A DNA stretch of 64,000 bases from DASXRA01 sp036558905 (GTDB lineage: Bacteria > Actinomycetota > Actinomycetes > Mycobacteriales > Jatrophihabitantaceae): NCBI GenBank assembly GCA_036558905.1, contig DATBER010000046.1:8398-72397 (forward strand), given 5' to 3'. A model generated the notes under the pieces. That model searched no databases. It saw only the letters and a program-made list of their open reading frames with translations, and was not told the DNA's origin. Positions 1-8,404 of the stretch are shown here, piece by piece; position 1 is the stretch's first letter; every line of letters starts with the position of its first letter. A program made the position numbers and the translations under genes.

Positions 1-893
1 CGGGCTCCGTCGAGGGCTGGGCCGCCTACCCGATCGGCGTCTTGTGGACGCTCGCCGAACGCGGCGTCGCGGTGCCGGCGCTCGGCGTCCACCTCGACAG
101 CGACGTGCCGGGCGGGGCCGGCCTGTCGTCGTCGGCGGCGCTGATCTGCGCGCTGGCCGCCGCCGTGAACGACCACCTGGCGCTGGGGCTGTCCCGGCCG
201 GAACTCGTCGAGATCACGCACCGGACGGAGAACGACTACGTCGGCGCGCCGACCGGCGGTATGGACCAGATGGCCGCTCTGCTCTGCGAGCGCGACCACG
301 TGCTGCTGTGCGACATGCGGGCCTGGTCGATCGAGCAGGTGCCGTTCGATCTGGCCGCGGCCGGCCTCGAGCTGCTGGTGGTCGACACGCACGCCCGGCA
401 CCGGCACGCCGACGGCGAGTACGCCGACCGCCGGGCCGCCTGCGAGAAGGCAGCCGGCCTGCTCGGCGTCCCGGCCCTGCGCGACGTCACCGACCTGGAC
501 GCCGCCCTGGCCCGGCTGCCCGACGACGTGCTGCGCCGGCGGGTGCGGCACGTGGTCACCGAGAACGCGCGCGTGCTGGAGACGGTGCAGCTGCTGCGTG
601 AGGGCCGGCTGCGCGACATCGGCCCGCTGCTGACCGCCTCGCACGCGTCGATGCGCGACGACTACGAGATCAGCGCCCCCGAGGTCGACACCGCCGTCGA
701 GGCCCTGCTCGGCGCCGGCGCCCTGGGCGCGCGGATGACCGGCGGTGGCTTCGGCGGCTGCGTGATCGCGCTGGTGCCGCCCGGTGGCGTCACCCGGGCC
801 GGCAACGCCGTGCAGCGGGCGTACCGGCACGGCGGCTTCGCCCCGGCCTCGGCGTTCACCGCCCGCCCCTCGGCCGGCGCCCACCCCGCCTGA
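1..893 (+). CDS. galK: galactokinase, 3' portion (start lies outside the window)
   Basis: GHMP-family kinase that phosphorylates galactose to galactose-1-phosphate in the cytoplasmic Leloir pathway. The reading frame is open from base 3 of the window, so the true start is upstream; a TTG at 42 is only the first start-like codon inside the window. The GHMP ATP-binding motif GLSSSAA lies near nt 120-140, the substrate-region stretch GAPTGGMDQM near 246-275, and the third GHMP motif MTGGGFGGCV near 736-765. About 297 residues are visible, roughly three quarters of a normal galactokinase. It converges on a sugar ABC transporter, with the 48-bp palindromic repeat between them. Whether that transporter carries galactose cannot be told from sequence. 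Confidence 0.92.
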   Translation, partial: GSVEGWAAYPIGVLWTLAERGVAVPALGVHLDSDVPGGAGLSSSAALICALAAAVNDHLALGLSRPELVEITHRTENDYVGAPTGGMDQMAALLCERDHVLLCDMRAWSIEQVPFDLAAAGLELLVVDTHARHRHADGEYADRRAACEKAAGLLGVPALRDVTDLDAALARLPDDVLRRRVRHVVTENARVLETVQLLREGRLRDIGPLLTASHASMRDDYEISAPEVDTAVEALLGAGALGARMTGGGFGGCVIALVPPGGVTRAGNAVQRAYRHGGFAPASAFTARPSAGAHPA

Positions 894-908
894 CCCGCTG
901 ACCCTCCC

Positions 909-956
909 CGGTTTTGGTCACCAGGTCTCATATAACCGGCCCGGCGACCAAAACCG
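909..956 (-). repeat. 48-bp palindromic intergenic repeat, copy 1
   Basis: The outer arms CGGTTTTGGTCACC (909-922) and GGCGACCAAAACCG (943-956) form a 14-bp stem with one mismatch around a 20-nt asymmetric centre. Read on the minus strand, it differs from copy 2 (10334-10381) at three of 48 positions, so it is the same element in inverted orientation. It sits between convergent galK and the ABC permease, 10 bases past the permease stop. It could act as a bidirectional terminator, but no T-run follows either arm. Confidence 0.9.
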
Positions 957-966
957 AGCCGAGCGC

Positions 967-1890
967 TCAGCCCTTCGACGAGCCCAGCGCCAGACCGGCG
1001 ATGAACTGCTTCTGCAACAGGATGTAGACGATCAGCGTCGGGATGGCCGCCATCAGGGCGGCGGCGGCGATCATGTTCTGGTTCGACACGAACTGCCCCT
1101 GCAGGTTGGCCAGCGCCGAGGTGATCGGCCGCTTGTTACCCGTCGAGATCAGGGTGATCGCCCAGAAGAAGTCGTTGTAGATCCAGGTGGTGAGCAGCGT
1201 GGCCAGCGCGGCGAGCGCCGGGCGGCACAGCGGGAGCACGATCCGCCAGTAGCGCATGAACAGCGACGCCCCGTCGACGAGCGCCGCCTCGTCGATATCG
1301 GTCGGGATCGTCTTCATGTAGTTGCTCAGCACGAACACGCAGAAGCCCAGCTGGAACGCAACGTTGATGACGACCAGGCCGAGCCGCGAGTCGTAGAGCA
1401 GCCCGCTGTCGCTGATCGGATGCGGCACGTGGATCTGTAGGTACAGCCGGTACAGCGGGGTGATGATGACCTGCTGCGGCAGCAGGTTGCCGGCCGTGAA
1501 CAGGATCAGCAGGGGGATGTTGAACTTGAAGCTCAGCCGGGAGAGGACGAACGCCACCGACGACGCGAACAACAAGGTGATGATCACGGCCGGGACCGTG
1601 ATCCACACCGAGTTGAGGAAGAACCGCCACATGTCCGACTGCGACCAGGCGTCGGCGAAGTTCGAGAACGTCAACGAGTGCGCGATCGAGACGTAGCCGA
1701 GCCGGTTCGTCTCCGACTCGGGCCGCAGCGACACGTAGATCGCGAACGCGATCGGCGTGATCCACAGCAGCGCCATCACCAGCATGAACACCTGCGCGGC
1801 GATGCTGCCCGCGCTCGTCCGCCGACGCCGAGCCGGTGGCACGGGCTTGCTGACCTGCTCGACGGCCTCCGTCGTGGTGAGAACGGTCAT
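967..1890 (-). CDS. carbohydrate ABC transporter permease (MalG type)
   Basis: Inner-membrane subunit (307 aa) of a CUT1-family sugar importer. After a charged N-terminal tail there are about six hydrophobic helices. The EAA loop that docks the ATPase is visible as EAALVDGASLFMRYWRIVLP near residues 201-220. The C-terminus KQFIAGLALGSSKG is typical of MalG-type subunits. It overlaps the upstream MalF-type gene by four bases (ATGA), so translation is probably coupled. No ATP-binding subunit lies nearby, so the transporter presumably uses a shared MsiK-like ATPase encoded elsewhere. The substrate is unknown. Confidence 0.9.
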   Translation of the reverse strand: MTVLTTTEAVEQVSKPVPPARRRRTSAGSIAAQVFMLVMALLWITPIAFAIYVSLRPESETNRLGYVSIAHSLTFSNFADAWSQSDMWRFFLNSVWITVPAVIITLLFASSVAFVLSRLSFKFNIPLLILFTAGNLLPQQVIITPLYRLYLQIHVPHPISDSGLLYDSRLGLVVINVAFQLGFCVFVLSNYMKTIPTDIDEAALVDGASLFMRYWRIVLPLCRPALAALATLLTTWIYNDFFWAITLISTGNKRPITSALANLQGQFVSNQNMIAAAALMAAIPTLIVYILLQKQFIAGLALGSSKG

Positions 1891-2897
1891 TGCTTCTCCT
1901 CGCGGCGGAACACCTGATACAGGAATATCGAGATCGGGACGAGCGAGATGACCAGCAAGATCACGCCAAGCGTCGACCCGAAGCCGATGCGCTGCGTCTC
2001 GCCGACGATGTTCTGGGTCACCAGCACCGAGAGCAGCTCCAGGCCCTTCACCGGATTGCCCTTACCCGTGATGTAGATCAGGTCGAAGGCGCGCAGCGAC
2101 TCGATAACCGTCACCACGAGGATCACGATGTTGATCGGCCGCAGCACCGGGAACACGACCCGCCAGAACGTCTGCCACGAGTTGGCGCCGTCGATGACCG
2201 CCGCCTCCTTGAGCGCCGGATCGACGGCCTTGAGCCCGGCCAGGTAGAGCACCATGACGTAACCGGCTTGTCGCCACGTGGCTTCGACCAGGATGGCCCA
2301 GATGTTCAGCCGCGGATTGCCGAGCCAGTCGATCAGGTTGGAGTTGCTGTTTCGGCCGATCACCGTGTTGATCAGGCCGAGGTTGGGCGAGTAGATCAGC
2401 TCCCAGATGATGCCGATCATCGCCAGGGACAGCATGACCGGCAGGAACAGCACGCTCTGGTAGATGCGACTACCCCGGATACCGCGGTCGATGAGCACCG
2501 CGAACAGCATGCCCAGCGGAGTCGCGATCACGATGAACACCAGCAGCCACAGCATGTTGTGGCGAACCGCCGGCCAGAAGTCCGGAGTGATCGACGAGTT
2601 GAACGCCTGGTGGTAGTTCTGCGTGCCGTACAGACAGCCGGGCTGTGGAAGTCCGGGGAGCGTGTGGAACTCACTGCACGACTTGAGGTGGATGCCCCCG
2701 ACGCCCGTCCACTTGGTGAACGACAGGAACACCGATGCCAGTGCGGGAAACCACACGAACGCCAGGTCGAGCAGCAGCGGAATGCCGAGCAGCAGGGCGA
2801 CGATGATCCTGTCGCGGGGGGTCAGCCGCCGCACGCGGCGCCGGCGACGACGTTTCGTCGCCGCCGGCGGGTGCTGCGCTTCGGTCGTAGATGCCAC
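1887..2897 (-). CDS. carbohydrate ABC transporter permease (MalF type)
   Basis: Partner permease (336 aa) of the same sugar importer. It has an Arg-rich cytoplasmic N-terminus (KRRRRRRVRRLTPRDR), a first membrane helix, a long periplasmic-side loop with two cysteines (residues about 74-90), and then five further helices. The EAA motif KEAAVIDGANSWQTFWRVVFP lies near residues 230-250 and is closely MalF/UgpA-like. It starts three bases after the binding protein stop, so binding protein, MalF and MalG genes form one transcription unit read leftward. Confidence 0.9.
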   Translation of the reverse strand: MASTTEAQHPPAATKRRRRRRVRRLTPRDRIIVALLLGIPLLLDLAFVWFPALASVFLSFTKWTGVGGIHLKSCSEFHTLPGLPQPGCLYGTQNYHQAFNSSITPDFWPAVRHNMLWLLVFIVIATPLGMLFAVLIDRGIRGSRIYQSVLFLPVMLSLAMIGIIWELIYSPNLGLINTVIGRNSNSNLIDWLGNPRLNIWAILVEATWRQAGYVMVLYLAGLKAVDPALKEAAVIDGANSWQTFWRVVFPVLRPINIVILVVTVIESLRAFDLIYITGKGNPVKGLELLSVLVTQNIVGETQRIGFGSTLGVILLVISLVPISIFLYQVFRREEKQ

Positions 2898-2900
2898 GTT

Positions 2901-4265
2901 CTAGCTGAAGATCGTCTTGGCCTGGGACTCGGCGCTGTTCTGGATCGACTGCACGTTCGACGCGCTCGGGTTGTCGATGAAGCCCTGGATCTGCTTGATC
3001 ATCGCCGTGGCCATGTCCGGAACGGTGTCGCGGTCCATGAACTGCGAGACGTTCTTGCAGGCGGCGATCGCCGACACCGACTTCTTCTGGATCTCGTTGT
3101 AGCTCGGCGCGATCAGGCCGTTGGCCACGCCGACGTCCCACATGTCGGTCTTCAGGTAGGTCGCCTCGGCCTCCGGCGTGCCGATGTACTCGAGCACCGC
3201 CTTGGCCGCGTCCTTGTTCTTGCCCTTCTTGGGCATCATGAAGCCGTCGGCCGGAGCGTCCATGTAGTCCTGGGCGTACTGCTCGTTGATGACCGGGTAG
3301 GGGAAGAAGTCCAGGTCCTTCAGGTTCGCCGGCGAGTAGTTCGCGGCGACCTGGTTCGAGCCCTGGAACATCATGCCGGCCTGCTTGTTCTCGAGAGCCT
3401 TCGCCGAGTCCTGCCAGACGCGCCCGTTGGCCCCCTTCTGCAGGTACGGCATGAGCTCGCGCCACTGGTCGAACACCGTCGTGACGCCCTTGTCCGTCCA
3501 CGGGACTTTGTGCTGCATCAACTGCATGTGGTAGTCGTAGCCGTTGATCCGCAGGTTGAGGATGTCGAACGTGCCGAGTGCCGGCCAGCCGTCCTTCTCG
3601 GCGAAGGCCAGCGGCACCAGGCCGTCCTGCTGCATCTTCTTGGCCAGCGCGATGAAATCGTCCCAGGTCTTTGGCACCTGGTAGCCCTTACTGGCGAAGA
3701 CGCTCTTGTTGTAGAAGATGACCCACGGGTAGTTGTAGATCGGCACCAGGTAGTAGTGGCCGTCCACGCCCTTGGACAGGTTCTTGACCGCGTCGTTGAA
3801 GTTGCCGCCGATCTTGTCCCACACGTCGTCGATCGGGTCGAGCAGGCCCTGCGCGGCGAAGAACTGCAGCCGGTAGCCGGCGAACCACGTGGCCAGGTCG
3901 TTCGGCGTGCCCTGCAGGTAGCTCGAGATGTTGTTCTGGAACGTGTTGTGGTCGACCGTGTTGATGCTGACCTTCACCCCGGTCTTGGCCGTGGCCTGGT
4001 CGGTCAGCGCCTTGAACGCACCCTTCGGCGCGGCGTCGGAGTAGTTCGACCCGAACGAGATCGTGCCGCCGGCCGTGCCGCCGGTGGCACCGCCGGATCC
4101 GGCCGCGCTCGACGAGCCGCTACTTTTCTTACTGCTCGAACAGGCCGCCAGCGTCGTGGCGGCCGCGGCGCCGCCGATGCCCATCAGCATCGAGCGTCGA
4201 CTGAGACCGGTTCGAGCGCCGGTACCACCTGCGCTGGTCTGCGGGTCGGGAGCGGTGTCGGCCAT
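2901..4265 (-). CDS. sugar-binding lipoprotein of ABC transporter (Tat-type signal)
   Basis: Extracellular solute-binding protein family 1, 454 aa. I chose ATG at 4265 because an AGGAGG ribosome site lies about five bases upstream; an in-frame start at 4340 would add 25 residues that do not look like a signal. The N-terminus carries a twin-arginine motif (GLSRRSML), a hydrophobic Ala/Gly stretch and a lipobox ending LAAC, followed by a Ser/Gly linker. It is therefore probably exported folded by Tat and lipid-anchored. The mature part has the family pattern of Trp- and Tyr-rich sugar contacts, such as TWFAGYR and PIYNYPWVIFYN. The likely ligand is a mono- or oligosaccharide, not otherwise defined. 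Confidence 0.9.
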   Translation of the reverse strand: MADTAPDPQTSAGGTGARTGLSRRSMLMGIGGAAAATTLAACSSSKKSSGSSSAAGSGGATGGTAGGTISFGSNYSDAAPKGAFKALTDQATAKTGVKVSINTVDHNTFQNNISSYLQGTPNDLATWFAGYRLQFFAAQGLLDPIDDVWDKIGGNFNDAVKNLSKGVDGHYYLVPIYNYPWVIFYNKSVFASKGYQVPKTWDDFIALAKKMQQDGLVPLAFAEKDGWPALGTFDILNLRINGYDYHMQLMQHKVPWTDKGVTTVFDQWRELMPYLQKGANGRVWQDSAKALENKQAGMMFQGSNQVAANYSPANLKDLDFFPYPVINEQYAQDYMDAPADGFMMPKKGKNKDAAKAVLEYIGTPEAEATYLKTDMWDVGVANGLIAPSYNEIQKKSVSAIAACKNVSQFMDRDTVPDMATAMIKQIQGFIDNPSASNVQSIQNSAESQAKTIFS

Positions 4266-4666
4266 GACGCCTCCTAGGGCGGTCCGTCGGGGTGGCGCCC
4301 CCGCGGAGCTGGGTACCTTCAGTGGAGCAACATTTTTCAACGCGTTCGATCAGAACCACTCAGAGCAAAGCGTCGTACGACAGCCGTGTCAAGCCCTGTT
4401 TGATTGCAGTTTCAGTAGTGGACACCGAGAATGCGCATGGTTCGCCCGCATAATCACGTGATCGCCCGCCTTCCCGGGGAGTTGTCGGGGTGGCGCCGGC
4501 GCACTGGTGCGGGTGACCGACCTTGACCCCGAACGGTCGCTCAGCCGCCTCGAAAACGACCCCTCGGGGGCAAAGTCGGGAGCGCATGTGAGTGGGCCGC
4601 CGCCTCAGCCGTGCCAATGGCCGAAACCGGGACGGGGCCCGCTGCGTGGCCCGGTAAGGTCCGATC
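4266..4666. other. 401-bp divergent intergenic region with candidate operators
   Basis: No convincing gene lies here; short frames on both strands have atypical composition. It must hold the promoter of the leftward sugar ABC operon and that of the rightward DUF885 gene. It is noticeably more AT-rich around 4330-4450 than its surroundings. Two palindromes stand out: one around AACGCGTT (4337-4349) and GTCGTACGAC (4372-4381). Confidence 0.6.
4337..4349. promoter_or_regulatory. candidate LacI/ROK-type operator
   Basis: TCAACGCGTTCGA is an imperfect palindrome centred on CG, about 70 bases upstream of the binding protein start. LacI-family sugar regulators typically recognise AT-flanked palindromes with a central CG. 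No regulator gene is adjacent, so the assignment rests on shape and position only. Confidence 0.35.
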
Positions 4667-6346
4667 ATGACGGAAACCCCGCGTGCTTCTACGGCGGTCG
4701 ACGACCTCGTCGACGCCTACCTCGACGAGCAGGTCGCCCTCGACCCGATTATGGCGACCGCCGTCGGACTTCCCGGCCATGAGACCGAACTGCCCGATCT
4801 GTCCCCCGACGGGCTGGCTGCCGTGTCGGCGCTCCGGCAACGCACCCTGCGCGCGCTGGCCGACGCCGAACCCGCGGATTCGGTCGACCGGGTCACCGTG
4901 GCCGCCGCCACCTCGGAGCTGACCGTCGCCGAGCAGATCCGCGAGTTGGGCGCCGAGGAGTCGAACCTGTCGAACATCGCCAGCCCGGTGCAGGGCGTGC
5001 GCATGGTGTTCGACCTGATGGCGAGCTCGACCGCCGACGACTGGGCAATGATCGCCACCCGGATGAGCCGGGTACCGGCCACCATTGACGGCTACATCGC
5101 GTCGCTGCGCCACGCGGCGGCCCGCGGCGACGTCAGCCCGCGTCGCCAGGTGCAGGCCTGCGTCGAGCAGTGCGCGAAGAACACCGGCACCGACGGATTC
5201 TTCGGCAGCCTGGCCGCCTCGGCCCAGGACGTGCCCGAAGCCGTCCGCGCCGACCTCGATCGCGGGGCCCGGCTCGCTTCGGAGGCCTACGTCGAGCTGG
5301 GCGCCTTCCTGGCCGACGAGCTGCTGCCGGCCGCTCCCGACGCGGACGCGGTGGGCCCCGAGCGCTACGCCCTGTTCTCGCAGCAGTTCCTCGGCTCGGC
5401 CGTCGACCTGAACGAGACCTACATCTGGGGACAGAAGGAGCTCGCTCGCATCACCGACCTGATGGAGCAGACGGCCGAGCGCATCAAGCCCGGCGCGTCG
5501 ATCCGCGAGGCAATGGCCCATCTGGACACCGACCCGAGCCACCGTCTGGTGGGTACCGATGCGCTGCAGGCCTGGATGCAGGAGAAGTCCGACGCGGCCA
5601 TCGAGGCGCTGGCCGGCACCCACTTCGACATTCCCGAGCCCATCCGCACCCTGGAGTGCCGGATCGCGCCGACGACCACCGGCGGCATGTACTACACGAA
5701 CCCCAGCGACGACTTCAGCCGTCCGGGGCGGATGTGGTGGTCGGTGCCCGAGGGCGTCAGCGAGTTCTCGACGTGGCGTGAGCTGTCGGTCGTCTACCAC
5801 GAGGGCGTGCCGGGCCACCACCTGCAGGTGGCCCAGACGGTGTACCGGCGGCAGCTGCTGAACCGGTGGCGCCGGCTCGGTTCCTGGATCTCCGGGCACG
5901 GCGAGGGCTGGGCGCTCTACGCCGAGTGGCTGATGGCCGACCTCGGCTTCCTCGACGACCCCGGCGATTTCATCGGCATGCTCGACAGTCAGTCGCTGCG
6001 GGCCGCCCGAGTGGTGCTCGACATCGGCGTGCACTGCGGCTTCGACGCCCCGGCCGAGGTCGGCGGCGGCGAGTGGACCTACGAGAAGGCCTGGCGCTTC
6101 CTGACCGCGCATTCGTCCAATCCCGAACCGCTGCTGCGCTACGAGCTGGACCGCTACCTCGGCTGGCCCGGCCAGGCGCCGGCCTACAAGGTGGGCGAGC
6201 GGCTGTGGCTGTCGCTGCGGGACGAGGCCCGACGGCGGGCCGGCGACGCGTTCGACCTCAAGGCGTTCCACCGCCGGGCGCTGGACATCGGCAGCGTCGG
6301 CCTCGACGTGCTGCGCGACGCAGTGCTCGGCGCCTTTGATGATTAG
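4667..6346 (+). CDS. DUF885 family protein (putative zinc metallohydrolase)
   Basis: 559-aa cytoplasmic protein of the DUF885 family, which is related to zinc peptidases. The signature HEGVPGHHLQ lies near residues 379-388, an HExxPGHH arrangement likely to bind metal. It is followed by GHGEGWALYAEWLM near 407-420, another conserved DUF885 block. No signal peptide or membrane segment is apparent. The substrate is unknown; related proteins are loosely annotated as oligopeptidases. It overlaps the next gene, an amidase, by eight bases, which suggests co-expression of two amide-bond hydrolases. Confidence 0.85.
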   Translation: MTETPRASTAVDDLVDAYLDEQVALDPIMATAVGLPGHETELPDLSPDGLAAVSALRQRTLRALADAEPADSVDRVTVAAATSELTVAEQIRELGAEESNLSNIASPVQGVRMVFDLMASSTADDWAMIATRMSRVPATIDGYIASLRHAAARGDVSPRRQVQACVEQCAKNTGTDGFFGSLAASAQDVPEAVRADLDRGARLASEAYVELGAFLADELLPAAPDADAVGPERYALFSQQFLGSAVDLNETYIWGQKELARITDLMEQTAERIKPGASIREAMAHLDTDPSHRLVGTDALQAWMQEKSDAAIEALAGTHFDIPEPIRTLECRIAPTTTGGMYYTNPSDDFSRPGRMWWSVPEGVSEFSTWRELSVVYHEGVPGHHLQVAQTVYRRQLLNRWRRLGSWISGHGEGWALYAEWLMADLGFLDDPGDFIGMLDSQSLRAARVVLDIGVHCGFDAPAEVGGGEWTYEKAWRFLTAHSSNPEPLLRYELDRYLGWPGQAPAYKVGERLWLSLRDEARRRAGDAFDLKAFHRRALDIGSVGLDVLRDAVLGAFDD

Positions 6347-7730
6347 CTCGTTCGCCGACGATGCGCTGGGCGATCACGACGCGGTCGCCGTCGCCGAGCT
6401 GGTGCGGCGCGGCGAGGTCAGCCCGGACGAGGTGGCCCGGGCGGCGATCGAGCGAGCCCGGCGCGTCGACCCGGCACTGGCCGCCGTGGCGTACGCGGCG
6501 TACGAGCGGCCCCGGTTCGGCCCGCGCGACGGGGCGCTGTTCGGGGTGCCCACGTTCGTCAAGGACAACACCGACGTCGCCGGGCTGCCGACCAACCACG
6601 GCACGGCGGCGTTCGTCGCCCGCCACCCGGCCAGGCGGGACGGCCACTACACCAAGCAGCACCTGAGCACCGGGCTGACCGTCCTGGGCAAGAGCCGGCT
6701 ACCCGAGTTCGGGTTCAACGCGGCCACCGAGTTCCAGTACGACGAGCCCACCCACAATCCCTGGGACGTCGACTACTCGCCCGGCGCGTCGTCGGGCGGA
6801 TCGGCCGCGCTGGTCGCGTCCGGCGTCGTGCCGATCGCCCACGCGAACGACGGCGGCGGCTCGATCCGCATCCCGGCCGCGTGTTGCGGCCTGGTCGGGC
6901 TGAAGCCGAGCCGGGGCCGGCACATCGACGGCGAATCCGCCCGGATGCTGCCCATCAACATGATCTCCGAGGGCGTGCTGACCCGGACGGTGCGCGACAC
7001 GGCCGCCTTCGTGGCGGCCGCCGAGGACCACTGGCGCAATCCGAAGCTGCCCCCGATCGGCCTGGTCGAAGGACCGGCCCGCCGCCGGCTGCGCATCGGA
7101 CTCGTACTCGACACGGTCACCGGCGCCGTCGTCGACGCCGCGACGCGCGCCGCCGTCGAGAACACCGCCGCCCGGCTGGAGAAGCTGGGCCACGTCGTCG
7201 AGCCGGTCGAGTTGCCGGTGGGCGAGCAGTTCGCCGACGACTTCGTCCTCTACTGGGGACTGCTGGCGGCGTTGGTGGCCCGGCTGGGCAAGCTCGCCTT
7301 CGGCCGGTCATTCGACGCGTCCCGGCTCGACGGGCTGACCCAGGGCCTGAAGGCGCACTACCACCACAACCTGCGGCACACGCCGGGCATGCTGCGCCGG
7401 CTGCGTCGGACGCCCCGCGCCTACGCCCAGCTGTTCCGGCGGCACGAGCTGGTGTTGTCGCCGGTACTGGCCCACGTCACGCCGCGCCTCGGCCACCTGA
7501 GCCCCACGGTGCCGTACGACGTCCTGATCGAGCGACTGCGGGACTACGTGGCCTACACGCCGCTGAACAACATCGCGGGCTCGCCGGCCATCTCGCTGCC
7601 TCTCGGGCGCACCGACGCCGGACTGCCGATCGGGGTGCACCTGGCGGCGGCGCACGGCGACGAGCGCACGCTGCTCGAAGTAGCCTTCGCCCTCGAGGCC
7701 GAACAGCCCTGGCCGCGAATCAGCCGATAA
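6339..7730 (+). CDS. amidase signature family protein
   Basis: Amidase-signature hydrolase of about 463 aa, probably cytoplasmic. The Ser-cis-Ser-Lys machinery is visible: Lys in FVKDNTD near residue 74, the Gly/Ser-rich loop SPGASSGGSAALVASG near 149-164, and the nucleophile region NDGGGSIRIPA near 171-181. The C-terminal PLGRTDAGLPIGVHLAAAHGDE is a typical family ending. I start at ATG 6339, which overlaps the DUF885 stop (ATGATTAG); a TTG three bases earlier is also possible. The natural amide substrate is not inferable. 6-aminohexanoate or aryl-amide hydrolases are among close family types. Confidence 0.9.
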   Translation: MISSFADDALGDHDAVAVAELVRRGEVSPDEVARAAIERARRVDPALAAVAYAAYERPRFGPRDGALFGVPTFVKDNTDVAGLPTNHGTAAFVARHPARRDGHYTKQHLSTGLTVLGKSRLPEFGFNAATEFQYDEPTHNPWDVDYSPGASSGGSAALVASGVVPIAHANDGGGSIRIPAACCGLVGLKPSRGRHIDGESARMLPINMISEGVLTRTVRDTAAFVAAAEDHWRNPKLPPIGLVEGPARRRLRIGLVLDTVTGAVVDAATRAAVENTAARLEKLGHVVEPVELPVGEQFADDFVLYWGLLAALVARLGKLAFGRSFDASRLDGLTQGLKAHYHHNLRHTPGMLRRLRRTPRAYAQLFRRHELVLSPVLAHVTPRLGHLSPTVPYDVLIERLRDYVAYTPLNNIAGSPAISLPLGRTDAGLPIGVHLAAAHGDERTLLEVAFALEAEQPWPRISR

Positions 7731-7762
7731 ATCACGCGCGATACGCCGCTAGCATCGGATCA

Positions 7763-8392
7763 GTGAGCCTCGCTAGTTATCTCTCGTACGTCGCGTTCGC
7801 AGTGGTCGTCATCGTCGCGCCGGGTCCCGACTTCGCGCTCACCGTGGCGAACACCCTGCGGGCCGGCCGATCCGGCGGCCTGCGGACCTCGCTCGGCATC
7901 GCCACCAGCAATACCGTGCAGGGCACCGCAGCCGCACTCGGGCTCGGCGCGCTGATCGTCCGCTCGGAGCTGGCCTTCAACATCATCCGCTGGGCCGGCG
8001 CGGCCTACCTGACATACCTCGGCGTACGGACGGTTCGATCGGCATGGCGCGGGCGGTACGACGCGACCTCGCCGGACGCGGGCCGGTCGGCCACTCGACG
8101 TTGGTTGGCCTATCAGCAGGGATTCCTGTCGAACATCACCAACCCCAAGGTGCTGACCCTCTACCTGTCGGTGCTGCCGCAGTTCCTGGCCGGACATCCC
8201 ACCGTGTCGGCTGCCTTGCTGCTGGCGTACACGCATGCGGTGTTGGGCCTGCTGTGGCTGATCGTGCTGGTGACCTTCCTGCACCGGATCCGGTCGTGGC
8301 TGCGTCGACGTCGGGTGCGCCGCAGCCTGGACGGGGCGACCGGCGCGGCGATGCTCGGCTTCGGCGCGCGACTGGCGATCGAGACTCGCTGA
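7763..8392 (+). CDS. LysE family amino acid exporter
   Basis: 209-aa polytopic membrane protein of the LysE/RhtB family, which exports amino acids or related metabolites. The start is GTG at 7763. The family signature VVIVAPGPDFALTVANTLRAG occupies residues about 12-32, and GFLSNITNPKVLTLYLSVLPQF near 118-139 is the second conserved block. Five to six hydrophobic segments are present. It converges on the LLM gene, with only 12 bases between the two stops. The substrate is not predictable from sequence. Confidence 0.9.
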   Translation: MSLASYLSYVAFAVVVIVAPGPDFALTVANTLRAGRSGGLRTSLGIATSNTVQGTAAALGLGALIVRSELAFNIIRWAGAAYLTYLGVRTVRSAWRGRYDATSPDAGRSATRRWLAYQQGFLSNITNPKVLTLYLSVLPQFLAGHPTVSAALLLAYTHAVLGLLWLIVLVTFLHRIRSWLRRRRVRRSLDGATGAAMLGFGARLAIETR

Positions 8393-8404
8393 TCGGCGGC
8401 CCGC

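Noticed and set aside
1890..4277. Long plus-strand frame opposite the sugar ABC operon
   Set aside because: It is antisense to two well-supported ABC genes, and the His/Arg/Val-rich translation matches no family.
4360..4668. Short minus-strand frame between the sugar-binding lipoprotein and DUF885 genes
   Set aside because: No ribosome site and no recognisable sequence. It covers the region where the divergent promoters must lie.
8393..8404. Terminator between the LysE and LLM genes
   Set aside because: The gap is only 12 bases and I see no hairpin there.
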